A model generated the notes under the pieces. That model worked only from the letters and a program-made list of their open reading frames with translations. It was not told where the DNA came from and searched no databases. A program made the translations under genes and the position numbers. A stretch of 64,000 bases of DNA from an uncultured Faecalibacterium sp. (lineage in GTDB: Bacteria > Bacillota > Clostridia > Oscillospirales > Ruminococcaceae): positions 1 to 64,000 of the forward strand of contig CAKSWU010000003.1 in assembly GCA_934513205.1 (NCBI GenBank). Reading direction: 5' to 3'. Position 1 is the first letter of the stretch. The number at the start of each line of letters is the position of its first letter. This document shows positions 51,424 through 60,706 of the stretch, one piece after another.

Positions 51424-51513
51424 CCCTGTAAAGCGCCGCAGGCGTTTTATCAAAGGTTGTTAAAATTGACCGGTACGGCTGAACTTTACAGGGAACCCGT
51501 ATCGGTCAATTTT
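51424..51513 (+). promoter_or_regulatory. tig-clpP hairpin with loop complementary to upstream RNA
   Basis: AAAATTGACCGGTACGG (51462-51478) and CCGTATCGGTCAATTTT (51497-51513) form a 17-bp stem with one G-U pair. The loop region holds CTTTACAGGG (51484-51493), the exact complement of CCCTGTAAAG (51424-51433) just after the tig stop. A pseudoknot or an alternative fold is possible. It probably controls read-through or mRNA stability between tig and clpP. Confidence 0.6.
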
Positions 51514-51549
51514 GCCAATAAACTTAAACCATTTCAGGAGGCGAACTTT

Positions 51550-52146
51550 ATGAGTTTTGTTCCTTACGTTGTCGAGCAGTCGGCGCACGGAGAGCGTTCT
51601 TACGATATTTTCTCTCGTCTGCTGAACGATCGCATCATCGTGCTGAGCGAGGATGTCAACGATACCACCGCAAGCCTTGTGGTGGCGCAGCTGCTGTATC
51701 TGGAAGGGCAGGACCCGGATAAGGACATCAGCCTGTATATCAACAGCCCCGGCGGCTCCATCAGCGCCGGCATGGCCATCCACGACACCATGCAGTATAT
51801 CAAGTGCGATGTTTCCACCATCTGCATGGGCATGGCGGCCTCTATGGGCGCATTCCTGCTGGCAAGCGGCACCAAGGGCAAGCGCTTTGCACTGCCCAAT
51901 GCCGAGGTTATGATCCATCAGCCGCTGATCGGCGGTCAGGGCGGCGGCCTTTCCGGTCAGACCACCGATATCAAGATCCACGCCGAGCACATGGTGCACA
52001 TCCGTGATAAGATGAACCGGATGCTCAGCGAGTACACAGGCCAGCCGCTGGAAAAGATCCAGCAGGACACCGAGCGCGACAACTACCTTACCGCGCAGCA
52101 GGCAAAGGAATACGGCCTGATCGATGAGGTCATTGCCCACCGGTAA
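51550..52146 (+). CDS. clpP: ATP-dependent Clp protease proteolytic subunit
   Basis: A 198-residue serine protease forming a double heptamer chamber. The catalytic triad is Ser98 (GMAASMGAFLL), His123 (EVMIHQPL) and Asp173 (QQDTERDNYL). YINSPGGSISAGMAIHDT is the substrate-strand block. ATG 51550 follows AGGAGG; the frame is open upstream, but through the hairpin. clpX follows after 36 bases, so the two assemble as ClpXP. Confidence 0.98.
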   Translation: MSFVPYVVEQSAHGERSYDIFSRLLNDRIIVLSEDVNDTTASLVVAQLLYLEGQDPDKDISLYINSPGGSISAGMAIHDTMQYIKCDVSTICMGMAASMGAFLLASGTKGKRFALPNAEVMIHQPLIGGQGGGLSGQTTDIKIHAEHMVHIRDKMNRMLSEYTGQPLEKIQQDTERDNYLTAQQAKEYGLIDEVIAHR

Positions 52147-52182
52147 ACCGCTAAAATCTATCCAGGATAAGGAAAAACAGCT

Positions 52183-53511
52183 ATGGCAAATAACAATTCC
52201 GGCAGAGACAAAAACGAAAAGGACCTGATCTGCAGCTTCTGCGGCAAGCATCAGGACGAAGTAGAGCGCATGATCATTGGCCCCGGTGTCAATATCTGCA
52301 GTGAGTGCATTGGTCTGTGCCACGACCTGCTTTCGGACAAGCCGGACCAGCCCAAGGGCGGCCGTCCGGCTCGAAACGGGGCAAACCGCGCAAAGCTGCA
52401 GCCTGCGGCACCGGATCTGGACATCAACATTTTGACCCCCGCCGAGATCAAGGAAGGTCTGGATCAGTACGTCATCGGACAGGACGAGGCAAAGCGGGTG
52501 CTGTCTGTTTCGGTCTACAACCATTACAAGCGCATCCTCAGCGGTCACGACAGTGACGTGGAACTGCAGAAGTCCAACGTGCTGCTGCTGGGTCCCTCCG
52601 GCGTAGGCAAGACCCTGCTGGCCCAGACGCTGGCAAAGATGCTGGGCGTGCCGTTTGCAATTGCAGATGCCACTACCCTTACCGAGGCCGGTTATGTGGG
52701 CGAGGACGTGGAGAACATCCTGCTCAAGCTGCTTCAGGCAGCGGACTTTGATGTGCAGAAGGCACAGGTCGGCATCATCTATATCGACGAGATCGACAAG
52801 ATCACCCGCAAGAGCGAGAACCCCTCCATCACCCGCGATGTGGGCGGCGAGGGTGTGCAGCAGGCACTGCTGAAGATCTTGGAAGGCACGGTCAGCAACG
52901 TTCCGCCGCAGGGCGGACGCAAGCACCCGCAGCAGGAGTTCATCCAGATCGACACCACCAACATCCTGTTCATCTGCGGTGGTGCCTTTGATGGTCTGGA
53001 CAAGTATATTCTGCGCCGCACCGACAAATCTGCTCTGGGCTTTGGCAGTGCGCTGAAGGACAACTCCAGCGAGGCCGAGCGTGCACTGCTGCGCAAGGTG
53101 GAGCCGCACGATCTGGTCAAGTTCGGCCTGATCCCGGAACTGATCGGACGTCTTCCTGTCATTACCGTGCTGGATGATCTGGACGAGGATGCACTGGTGC
53201 GCGTGCTCAAGGAGCCCCGCAACAGTCTGGTCAAGCAGTACAAGGAGCTGCTGGGCATGGATAACGTGGAGCTTACCTTCACGGACGAAGCCCTGCACGC
53301 CATTGCCCGCAAGACCATCGAGCGCAAGACCGGTGCCCGCGGTCTGCGCAGCGTGATGGAAAGCATTCTGCTGCCTATCATGTACGAGGTGCCCAGCGAT
53401 GCCACCATCATCCGCGTGACTGTGGATGAGGACACCGTGGAAAACGGCGAGGCACATCTGGAATACGGTGCCGTGCGCAAACGCTATAAAAATCAGGCGT
53501 CCCTGAGCTGA
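52183..53511 (+). CDS. clpX: ATP-dependent Clp protease ATP-binding subunit ClpX
   Basis: A 442-residue AAA+ unfoldase feeding ClpP. The N-terminal zinc-binding domain has four Cys (17, 20, 39, 42). Walker A is GPSGVGKT (137-144), Walker B IIYIDEIDK, and the pore and arginine regions follow (GGRKHPQQEF, IGRLPV). The ClpP-docking loop reads LGFG rather than the usual IGFG. The C-terminal small domain includes ERKTGARGLRSVME. Length is normal. Confidence 0.98.
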   Translation: MANNNSGRDKNEKDLICSFCGKHQDEVERMIIGPGVNICSECIGLCHDLLSDKPDQPKGGRPARNGANRAKLQPAAPDLDINILTPAEIKEGLDQYVIGQDEAKRVLSVSVYNHYKRILSGHDSDVELQKSNVLLLGPSGVGKTLLAQTLAKMLGVPFAIADATTLTEAGYVGEDVENILLKLLQAADFDVQKAQVGIIYIDEIDKITRKSENPSITRDVGGEGVQQALLKILEGTVSNVPPQGGRKHPQQEFIQIDTTNILFICGGAFDGLDKYILRRTDKSALGFGSALKDNSSEAERALLRKVEPHDLVKFGLIPELIGRLPVITVLDDLDEDALVRVLKEPRNSLVKQYKELLGMDNVELTFTDEALHAIARKTIERKTGARGLRSVMESILLPIMYEVPSDATIIRVTVDEDTVENGEAHLEYGAVRKRYKNQASLS

Positions 53512-53536
53512 CGTTTTAACGCAAAGCAGGGGAGAG

Positions 53537-53582
53537 AAAGCTCTGTTTCAAAAGCTTTTTGCTTTTGGCAGAGCTTTTTGCT
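53537..53582 (+). terminator. clpX terminator
   Basis: AAAGCTCTG...AAAAGC and GCTTTT...CAGAGCTTT pair around a TTTTT loop, followed by T residues. Confidence 0.85.
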
Positions 53583-53591
53583 TTCTTATTC

Positions 53592-53620
53592 TTGTTTCTG
53601 AGGTCAAAATGTACTATAAT
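53592..53620 (+). promoter_or_regulatory. aminotransferase promoter
   Basis: TTGTTT (53592-53597), 17 bases, perfect TATAAT (53615-53620). Confidence 0.75.
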
Positions 53621-53627
53621 AGTAAAG

Positions 53628-53712
53628 TCTGGATCCCGCCGGATGCCAAACTCCCTGGCAGGAAGGCTCCAGGATAAGCGGGACCAAGGATATGGGTAAC
53701 AGGAAGTACATA
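53628..53712 (+). ncRNA. structured leader before the aminotransferase gene
   Basis: The segment shows TCCCGC/GCGGGA closing a junction that contains TGCCA/TGGCA and a GGCTCC..GGA element. It ends about 17 bases before the start codon. It looks like a three-way junction and might be a riboswitch-like regulator, but I recognise no known class and no terminator follows it. Confidence 0.4.
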
Positions 53713-53728
53713 AAGGAGAGTGTTTTCA

Positions 53729-55009
53729 ATGGCAAATTATCTTGCAATGGATCGCGAAGCGCTTGCTGCTGAAAAAGCTGCGCTGGAGGCAGAATACAAA
53801 AAATTTCAGGCCAAGGGTCTGAAACTGAACATGGCCCGCGGCAAGCCCGGCCCTCACCAGATGGATCTGGCAATGGACCTGCTGAAGATGACCGACTATA
53901 CCACCGATGCAGGCACCGATGCCCGCAACTACGGCGAGCTGGAGGGTCTGAGCGAGGCTCGCGCCCTGTTTGCAGATGTGTTCGGCGTAAAGCCCAACGA
54001 GGTGTTCGTGGGCGGCAACTCCAGCCTGCAGCTGATGTACAACCTCATCAACATCGGTTATGTGTTCGGCTTCCCGGAGTCTCCCTGCCCCTGGTCTCAG
54101 GTGGAGAAGCGCAAGTTCCTCTGCCCGGTGCCCGGCTATGACCGTCACTTTGCTATCACTGAGGAGTTCGGCTTTGAGCTGGTCAGCGTGCCCATGACCC
54201 CCAATGGTCCGGATATGGACGTTGTGGAAAAGCTGGTGGCAGAGGACGACACCATCAAGGGCATCTGGTGCGTGCCGCAGTACTCCAACCCCGATGGCTA
54301 CACTTACAGCGATGAGACCATCGAGCGCTTTGCCAAGATGAAGACCGCCGCCCCGGATTTCAAGATCTTCTGGGACGAGGCCTACATCGTCCATCACCTG
54401 ACCGAGGAGATCATCGAGACCCCCGTGCTGCTGAACGTGAGCAAGAAGTACGGCACGCAGGACCGCGTGTTCATGTTCACCTCCACCAGCAAGATCACCT
54501 TCCCGGGTGCCGGTGTTTCTGCCATTGCCTGCAGCGACAACAGCATGAAGTATATGTGCAAGCGCTTTGCGGTGATGATCATCAGCTACGATAAGATGAA
54601 CCAGCTGCGCCACGTCCGCTTCCTGAAGAACAAGGAGGGCGTTCTGGCACACATGGCAAAGCATCGCCGCCGTCTGGTGCCCTGCTTCGATGCCGTCAAG
54701 ACCGCCTTTGCCGCCAACCTCACCCCCTGCGGCGATATTGCCCACTGGACCAACCCCAAGGGCGGCTACTTTATCAGCCTGTATGTCATGCCCGGCTGCG
54801 CTAAGCGCGTGGCGGAACTGTGCAAGAATGCCGGTCTGGTCCTGACCGGCGCCGGTTCTGCTTATCCCTATCACAAGGACCCGCAGGACTCTCATCTGCG
54901 CATCGCTCCTACCTACCCCAGTCTGGACGAGGTAGAGACCGCTTCCGAGCTGCTGTGCGTCTGCGTGCGGCTTGCTGTGGTGGAAAAACTGCTTGCCGAG
55001 CAGGCCTGA
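53729..55009 (+). CDS. aminotransferase, MocR-like AspAT type
   Basis: A 426-residue fold-type I PLP aminotransferase. NMARGKPGP near the N-terminus, RNYGELEGLSEAR, FVGGNSSLQLMYNL, VPQYSNPDGYTYSDE and FTSTSKITFPGAGVSA (PLP lysine in STSK) fit the group annotated as 'aminotransferase MocR' or type Ic aspartate aminotransferases. Transfer between aspartate and 2-oxoglutarate is the likely reaction. There is no N-terminal GntR domain, so it is not a MocR regulator. The start is ATG 53729, behind AAAGGAG. Confidence 0.85.
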   Translation: MANYLAMDREALAAEKAALEAEYKKFQAKGLKLNMARGKPGPHQMDLAMDLLKMTDYTTDAGTDARNYGELEGLSEARALFADVFGVKPNEVFVGGNSSLQLMYNLINIGYVFGFPESPCPWSQVEKRKFLCPVPGYDRHFAITEEFGFELVSVPMTPNGPDMDVVEKLVAEDDTIKGIWCVPQYSNPDGYTYSDETIERFAKMKTAAPDFKIFWDEAYIVHHLTEEIIETPVLLNVSKKYGTQDRVFMFTSTSKITFPGAGVSAIACSDNSMKYMCKRFAVMIISYDKMNQLRHVRFLKNKEGVLAHMAKHRRRLVPCFDAVKTAFAANLTPCGDIAHWTNPKGGYFISLYVMPGCAKRVAELCKNAGLVLTGAGSAYPYHKDPQDSHLRIAPTYPSLDEVETASELLCVCVRLAVVEKLLAEQA

Positions 55010-55023
55010 CCCCTGATTTCCTT

Positions 55024-55063
55024 CTCCTCTGTACGGCGCTTTTTGCCCGGCAGAGGAGTTTTA
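55024..55063 (+). terminator. terminator after the aminotransferase gene
   Basis: CTCCTCTG and CAGAGGAG are perfect arms followed by TTTTAT. Confidence 0.75.
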
Positions 55064-55180
55064 TCGCTGAGACGTCGGCACGACGGGGTCCCGGCGGCGA
55101 AAGATCCGCGCAAGCAGCGGTTCACAACGAATACGGGCTTCGGTCGCAGGACCGCAGCTTTTGGAGGTTTCCGAATCAAT

Positions 55181-57514
55181 ATGAAAACTAAAGGCAAAGC
55201 ATGGCAGCTGGTCGTCACGATCCTGTTGATCGCGGTGTTTGTGTTCACTGCGTTCTTCGGTGTGTATGCCAAGTATGGCGACACGACCACCACCTACATC
55301 AAAGGAGCAAAGGATATCCGCTTTGGCGTGGATATCAAGGGCGGTGTCAACGTCACCTTTGTGCCCTCGGAGGGCTACGATGCTACGGAAGAGCAGCTGG
55401 ATGCTGCCCGTCTGGTCATCGAGAACCGTCTGGTGGCGTTGAACGTCACCGACTACGAGCTGTATGTGGACACCAATTCCGACAGCCTGATCCTGGAGTT
55501 TCCGTGGCAGTCCGGCGAGACTGACTTTGACCCGGAAGCTGCCATTCAGGAGATCGGCACCACTGCTTATTTGACTTTCCGTGAGGGATCTTCCAAGGAC
55601 GGCACCCTGATCCTGGACGGCTCCATGGTGGAAAGCGCAGCTGCTCAGTACGGTCCTGTCAGCAACGGCGGCACCTCGGAATATTACGTTGCACTGAAGT
55701 TTACTGCCGAAGGCACCAAGGCGTTTGGTGAAGCGACCACCAGCCTTGCAGCCACCAAGGGCAGCATCGGCATCTGGCTGGATGATGAGAACGTCAGCAC
55801 CGCAACGGTCAACACGGCCATCACCGATGGCGAGGCCATCATCACCAGCTCTGCATCCAATCCCTTCACGCAGGACGCCGTGGTCAAGATGGCGCGCCAG
55901 ATCAACTCTGGCGCACTGCCCTTTGCGCTGACCGTGGACAGCTACTCCACCGTCAGCCCCAGTCTGGGCGAGAATAGCCTTGGTGCCATGGTGCTGGCGG
56001 GTCTGATCGCTTTTGCCCTCATCGTGGTCTTTATGACATTGCTGTATCGTCTGCCGGGCTTTCTGGCCTGCGTCGCACTGGCAGGTCAGGTGGCGGCTAC
56101 GCTGGCCTTTGTGTCCGGCTACTTCCCGGTGTTTGAAAGCTTCACTCTGACGCTGCCCGGCATCGCCGGCATCATCCTTGCCATCGGCATGGGCGTGGAT
56201 GCCAACGTCATCACCGCCGAGCGCATCAAGGAAGAACTGAAGAATGGCAAGTCGCTGGACGGCGCGCTGAAGAGCGGCTTTGCCCGCGGCCTGACCCCCA
56301 TCATTGACGGTAACGTGACCATCGTCATCGTGGCGATCGTGCTGATGGGTGCCTTTGGCCCCTCGGACGGAATCTTTGCCAAGGCACTGCACTTTGTGTT
56401 CTTTGCCTTTGGCCCCTCCACTGCCGGCACCATCTACGCCTTCGGCTATACGCTGCTTACCGGCGTGCTGCTGAACTTCGTGTTCGGCGTGTTCGCCACC
56501 CGTGTTATGATCCGCGGCGCAGCCTCCATCAAGGCGCTGCGCAATCCATGGCTCTACGGTGCTGCAAAGCCCGGGCAGGAAAAGGCTGAGAAAAAGCCGG
56601 TGGACTTTGTGGCACTGCGCAAGCGTTTCCTGACCGTTTCCTCCTGCCTGATGGCAGCCATCGTGCTGTGCGCGGTGGTCTTTGGCGTCCAGCTGGACAC
56701 GGAATTCACCGGCGGTGCCATGATTTCTCTGCGCTATGAGGGGAGCTTTGCCGTTTCCGATGTGCAGAAAACCGCAGCCGCAGCGCTGGAAAACAGCGGA
56801 CTGACCCTGCAGACCGGCGAGAACGTAGCCACTGGGGATCAGACCCTGAAGATCTCCATGCCCGGCAACGAGACGGTGACCACCGATCAGGTACAGACCC
56901 TTTTGGATGAGCTGAACCAGAATTTCCCGGACAACCACTTCGAGCAGTTGTCGCTGAGCAATGTCAGCGCAGCCATGGGCACCAAATTCCTGCAGAAGAG
57001 TCTGGTGGCGGTGGTGTTCGCGCTGGTGCTGATCCTGCTGTACATCGCTCTGCGCTTCAAGAACATCGGCGGCCTGACCGGCGGCCTGATGGCGGTTCTG
57101 GCTCTGGTCAACGACCTGATGGTGGTGTTTGGCACCTTTGTGCTGCTGCGCACCGCGCTGGACGGCAACTTCATCGCTGCTATGCTGACCATTCTGGGCT
57201 ACTCCATCAACGACACCGTTGTGGTCTATGACCGCATCCGCGAGAATCGTGCGCTGATGGGCAAGAAAGCATCTTTCGAGGAGCTGGTCAACCAGTCGGT
57301 CAACCAGTCTGCCCGCCGCACCCTGATCACCACCATCACCACCGTGATGGCACTGGGCGTCATGTGCATCGTGGCAAAGCTGTATGGTCTGGACAGCATC
57401 TTCACCTTTGCATTCCCGCTGATGATGGGTATGATCAGTGGCGTGTACACGTCCCTGTGCGTGTCCACCTCTGCATGGGTGCTGTGGAGCGAGCGCAAGA
57501 CCACAAAGCACTGA
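55181..57514 (+). CDS. secDF: fused protein-export membrane protein SecD-SecF
   Basis: A 777-residue RND-type membrane protein with twelve predicted transmembrane segments that uses proton movement to help SecYEG export. SecD half (about 1-450): TM1 near 8-30, GVDIKGGVNVTF, a large outer P1 loop and LTLPGIAGIILAIGMGVDANVI. SecF half (about 470-775): TEFTGGAMISLRY and AMLTILGYSINDTVVVYDRIREN. SecD and SecF are joined in one chain, as in Bacillus. ATG 55181 lies 13 bases after GGAGG, a long spacing; no closer start was seen. Confidence 0.96.
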   Translation: MKTKGKAWQLVVTILLIAVFVFTAFFGVYAKYGDTTTTYIKGAKDIRFGVDIKGGVNVTFVPSEGYDATEEQLDAARLVIENRLVALNVTDYELYVDTNSDSLILEFPWQSGETDFDPEAAIQEIGTTAYLTFREGSSKDGTLILDGSMVESAAAQYGPVSNGGTSEYYVALKFTAEGTKAFGEATTSLAATKGSIGIWLDDENVSTATVNTAITDGEAIITSSASNPFTQDAVVKMARQINSGALPFALTVDSYSTVSPSLGENSLGAMVLAGLIAFALIVVFMTLLYRLPGFLACVALAGQVAATLAFVSGYFPVFESFTLTLPGIAGIILAIGMGVDANVITAERIKEELKNGKSLDGALKSGFARGLTPIIDGNVTIVIVAIVLMGAFGPSDGIFAKALHFVFFAFGPSTAGTIYAFGYTLLTGVLLNFVFGVFATRVMIRGAASIKALRNPWLYGAAKPGQEKAEKKPVDFVALRKRFLTVSSCLMAAIVLCAVVFGVQLDTEFTGGAMISLRYEGSFAVSDVQKTAAAALENSGLTLQTGENVATGDQTLKISMPGNETVTTDQVQTLLDELNQNFPDNHFEQLSLSNVSAAMGTKFLQKSLVAVVFALVLILLYIALRFKNIGGLTGGLMAVLALVNDLMVVFGTFVLLRTALDGNFIAAMLTILGYSINDTVVVYDRIRENRALMGKKASFEELVNQSVNQSARRTLITTITTVMALGVMCIVAKLYGLDSIFTFAFPLMMGMISGVYTSLCVSTSAWVLWSERKTTKH

Positions 57515-57604
57515 CCCAGAAACCAGAAAACGGCACGCTCTTTTTAAGGAAATTGCCGCTGTTTATTTTCCGGCTGTCCGGCCGGAGATCAGGAGGAACC
57601 GACC

Positions 57605-58069
57605 ATGAAGTGCCCCTATTGTGGTGCAGAGGAATCCAAAGTCATTGATTCCCGCCCCACGGAAGACAACGAACGCATCCGCCGCCGCCGCGAATGTCTG
57701 AGCTGCCACATGCGCTTTACGACCTATGAGGTGGTGGAGACGGTCCCGCTGGTGGTCGTCAAGAAGGACAGCTCCCGGGAACCCTTCGACCGGCAGAAGC
57801 TGCTCAACGCCATGGTGCGCGCCTGCGCAAAACGGCCTGTGAGCTTCGAAACGCTGGAGCGCGCCGTCAGCAGCATCGAGCAGACGCTGCTCAGCTCCTA
57901 CGACCGCGAGATCCCCAGTGTGCGCATCGGAGAGCTGACCATGCAGGAACTGAAAAAGATCGATGAGGTGGCATACGTCCGCTTTGCATCGGTCTATCGG
58001 CAGTTTGCAGATGTGGAGAGCTTTTTCAATGAATTGCAGAAGCTGATGGGCGACCACAAGGAATCATAA
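57605..58069 (+). CDS. nrdR: transcriptional repressor NrdR
   Basis: A 154-residue repressor of ribonucleotide reductase genes that senses ATP/dATP. It has an N-terminal zinc ribbon (CPYCG and CLSCHMRFTTYE) and an ATP-cone domain (about 48-138: VVVKKDSSREPFDRQKLLNAM). AGGAGGAACC precedes the ATG. No nrd genes are in the window. Confidence 0.97.
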   Translation: MKCPYCGAEESKVIDSRPTEDNERIRRRRECLSCHMRFTTYEVVETVPLVVVKKDSSREPFDRQKLLNAMVRACAKRPVSFETLERAVSSIEQTLLSSYDREIPSVRIGELTMQELKKIDEVAYVRFASVYRQFADVESFFNELQKLMGDHKES

Positions 58070-58074
58070 AAACC

Positions 58075-58114
58075 AAAGGCGCCGCTGTCTTTCCAAGCAG
58101 CGGCGCCTTTTTTT
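58075..58114. terminator. bidirectional terminator between nrdR and the DUF4363 gene
   Basis: AAAGGCGCCGCTG and its complement (to about 58109) form a strong stem with T on the plus-strand side and A on the other, so it can serve both convergent genes. Confidence 0.85.
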
Positions 58115-58484
58115 ACAGGATGCGCCGGGACAGCCATTCCAGCGTTTCCACCTGCACCTGTGCCCGGCGCAGCTCCCCCAGCGCTTCCTCGGGCGCGTCC
58201 ATTTCCAGCTGTCCATCGGCAGCCCGCAGGGCAGCTTCCAGTTCGGTAAAGTCTGCGGTGGGCAGCAAATGGTTCATCCGTGTCCGCATGACATCACATC
58301 GGTCAGCCCCGCGGGAAAGTGCCTGCCGGGCGTCTGTGTAATTTTCATTGCGGACGGCACAGATAGCGGTGTCTAAGTCACCGGAAATGGCATCCGCGAA
58401 TTTCTGTACCTGAAGGCTGCTGAAAAAGGCTACCCCCAGCAGTGCGGCAAGGATCACGATACAGGCATAGATCCGTTTCATCAC
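58113..58484 (-). CDS. DUF4363 family membrane-anchored protein
   Basis: A 123-residue protein with an N-terminal transmembrane helix (about 5-24) and an outward helical domain. Its hydrophobic-polar pattern (FADAISGDLDTAICAVRNENYTDARQAL) resembles DUF4363 proteins, which in spore-forming Clostridia are encoded beside DUF421 genes. The function is unknown. It starts six bases after the DUF421 gene, so the two share an operon. Confidence 0.65.
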   Translation of the reverse strand: MMKRIYACIVILAALLGVAFFSSLQVQKFADAISGDLDTAICAVRNENYTDARQALSRGADRCDVMRTRMNHLLPTADFTELEAALRAADGQLEMDAPEEALGELRRAQVQVETLEWLSRRIL

Positions 58485-58490
58485 AGCACC

Positions 58491-59183
58491 TCACTGAGGA
58501 CCGCCGGACCGGCGGCCCTCTTTTTTCAGCAAAAAATAGTCCTCCGTCTCGTTGCCGATCAGCAGCAGGATCTCTTCCGGCAGCAGAGTGTTGGCCTGTG
58601 CAGTCCGCTCCAGCCAGTCACGGTCTTTGCCGCACCAGCGCAGATTGTCCTCCAGCACCTGTCCGTCCAACACAAAGGGGATGGTGGCGTTCATCTGGCG
58701 GGCCTTCAACTGCAGATCGGCCAGACGCACCGGCTCCTTTTCCGGGCGCAGAGCCGCCGAAAGGGTGCCGTTGGTCTCAATGACGGCATAGGAGACATCC
58801 CGCGGGTCGAAGATGTCTTTGCCCCGCAGCGCCTCCATCAGGTCGGCTGCTGTCAATCGCAGCATCCGCAGGGCGTTCTGGTCGATCTGTCCATCCAGAA
58901 TGACCGTCTTGGGACGCCCGGACAGAAGGTTGAAAAACTTCTGACTGCGAAAGCTCAGCACTGAACCCAGAAGTTCCAGTGCCGCGATCAGAAACAGCGG
59001 AATCAGACTGGATGTGATGGGGACTTCCTCGGATTCGATGGAAATGGACGCCAGATTGGAGATGAGGATGGTGGAGACGAACTCCTCCGGCTGCAGTTCT
59101 CCCAGCTGACGTTTGCCCATCAGCCGCATGGAAAACAGTACGCAGAGGTAAATGAGGATGGTGCGGCAGATCAAAAGTTTCAT
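58491..59183 (-). CDS. DUF421 family membrane protein (YetF/YcaP-like)
   Basis: A 230-residue protein with three transmembrane helices in the first 85 residues (ICRTILIYLCVLFSMRLMGKRQLGELQPEEFVSTILI, then SSLIPLFLIAALELLG) and a cytoplasmic DUF421 domain (SGRPKTVILDGQIDQNALRMLRLTAADLMEALR, DPRDVSYAVIETNGTLS). DUF421 proteins of the YetF/2Duf type affect spore inner-membrane properties in bacilli. ATG 59183 is set by AGGAGG about ten bases upstream. It diverges from the GerA-like gene, which strengthens the spore link. Confidence 0.85.
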   Translation of the reverse strand: MKLLICRTILIYLCVLFSMRLMGKRQLGELQPEEFVSTILISNLASISIESEEVPITSSLIPLFLIAALELLGSVLSFRSQKFFNLLSGRPKTVILDGQIDQNALRMLRLTAADLMEALRGKDIFDPRDVSYAVIETNGTLSAALRPEKEPVRLADLQLKARQMNATIPFVLDGQVLEDNLRWCGKDRDWLERTAQANTLLPEEILLLIGNETEDYFLLKKEGRRSGGPQ

Positions 59184-59260
59184 GGGGGTGAGCCTCCTGT
59201 TCGGGCTGGAATGGGACGCGCGGGAACCGGGCATACTGCTGTGCAAAGGAGTTGAGCGGA

Positions 59261-60700
59261 ATGCAGCAGTTGTCACAGGTGCTGGCGCAGAATCTTGCAC
59301 AACTGGATGCAAGGTTTGGTGCATCTGCGGATTATTATGCCAAAGAGATCACGATTTATCATTGCAAGGCAGCCGTTGTTTTGTTTGACGGCATGGCAAG
59401 TCTGGATTCCCTGTGGGATCTGCTGCTGGACACCGCCAGCCGACAGCAGAGACAAGCAGCCGCCGGGCAGCAGGTCTTTGAGTGGATCCTGCACGACTCG
59501 GCATTTCCGGCGCAGAAGGACCCGGTGGAGGACCTGCAGGGGCTTGTACAGTGCCTGACTGCAGGAATGGCGGTGCTTTTGCTGGACGGCTGCGCAAAGG
59601 GCATCGCGTTTTCAGTGCAGTCGCTGAAATTCCGCGCGGTGGAAGAGCCCGCCGGCGAGGGAAACCTGCGGGGCTCCCGGGAAGGATTCACGGACCTGCT
59701 GCGGGTCAACCTGAGCCTTTTGCGCCGCCTGATCCGCACCGGGGACTTTGTGCAGGAGGTGCGGCAGGCGGACACACAGGCTGGGACGGAATATGCACTT
59801 TGCTATCGGCGGGGCAGGGCAGACCCGGACATGGTGGCTCGCATCCGGCAGCAGCTGGCGGAGGCAAAACCGGAGCTGCTGCTGGATTCCAGCTATTTTG
59901 TGCCATGGCTGCTGCCGGTGCCGTTCCGGTTGTTCACGCCGGTGCATTATACCCAGCGTCCTGCGGCGGCTGCGGCAAAAATCTGTGAAGGCAAGATCGT
60001 GATCCTTGTCAACGGCAGCCCATCGGCAATGGTGCTTCCGGCACTGTTCTGCGAAAACTTTGAATGTCTGGACGACTACGCCTCCACAGCGCTGTTTGCG
60101 TCCTTTCTGCGGGTGCTGAAATATTTCGCGTTTTACCTCACCGTGTTTCTGCCAGGCACCTTTGTCTGTCTGACGGTCTATCTGCCGGAGCTGATCCCGC
60201 CACAGCTGCTGTACAAGATCGAGGCGGCAGAAAAGGCAACGCCGCTGCCCCTGTTTGCCGAGATGCTGGTGGTGATCCTGATTTTGGAGATCATCCGGGA
60301 GGCCGGTCTGCGAATGCCGCAGTCTCTGGGACATTCGGTCAGTCTGGTCTCTGCGCTCATTCTGGGGGATGCCGCAGTCGCTACGGGACTTCTGAGCACG
60401 CCGGTCATCTTTGTGGCAAGCATCACCGCCATCGCTCTGTTCGTTACGCCTTCGCTGTACGAACCGGCGGTGCTGCTTCGGCTGGGCATTTTGCTGGCGG
60501 CGGGTATCGCAGGGCCCGTGGGACTGGTGGCGGCATTTCTGGCGGTGCTGCTGGTCCTTTGCGGGACCGGGATGCTGGGGGTGCCTTATGTGGCACCGCA
60601 CCCATTCCCGCAGCAGCCGCCTGCCGGGGACGGCGTCATCCGGCGCAACTACCGCCGTCTGTCAGAACGTGGATTCAACATCTGGCACAAACAGAGGTGA
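59261..60700 (+). CDS. GerA/SpoVAF-like spore germination protein
   Basis: A 479-residue protein. The N-terminal cytoplasmic part (about 1-280) contains VNLSLLRRLIRTGDFVQEVR and SYFVPWLLPVPFRLFTPVHYTQRP. KIVILVNGSPSAMVLPALFCENFECLDDY introduces a membrane domain with about four to five helices, including the conserved LPELIPPQLLYKI and EIIREAGLRMPQSLGHSVSLVSALILGDAAV. This is the GerA A-subunit layout, a nutrient-gated channel of the spore inner membrane. ATG 59261 lies nine bases after AGGAG. GerB- and GerC-like genes follow. Confidence 0.88.
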   Translation: MQQLSQVLAQNLAQLDARFGASADYYAKEITIYHCKAAVVLFDGMASLDSLWDLLLDTASRQQRQAAAGQQVFEWILHDSAFPAQKDPVEDLQGLVQCLTAGMAVLLLDGCAKGIAFSVQSLKFRAVEEPAGEGNLRGSREGFTDLLRVNLSLLRRLIRTGDFVQEVRQADTQAGTEYALCYRRGRADPDMVARIRQQLAEAKPELLLDSSYFVPWLLPVPFRLFTPVHYTQRPAAAAAKICEGKIVILVNGSPSAMVLPALFCENFECLDDYASTALFASFLRVLKYFAFYLTVFLPGTFVCLTVYLPELIPPQLLYKIEAAEKATPLPLFAEMLVVILILEIIREAGLRMPQSLGHSVSLVSALILGDAAVATGLLSTPVIFVASITAIALFVTPSLYEPAVLLRLGILLAAGIAGPVGLVAAFLAVLLVLCGTGMLGVPYVAPHPFPQQPPAGDGVIRRNYRRLSERGFNIWHKQR

Positions 60701-60706
60701 TGCACC

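Noticed and set aside
55061..57511. An 816-codon open frame antisense to secDF
   Set aside because: Same cause: a GC-rich codon shadow of secDF, with His/Gln/Gly-rich nonsense sequence and no domain.
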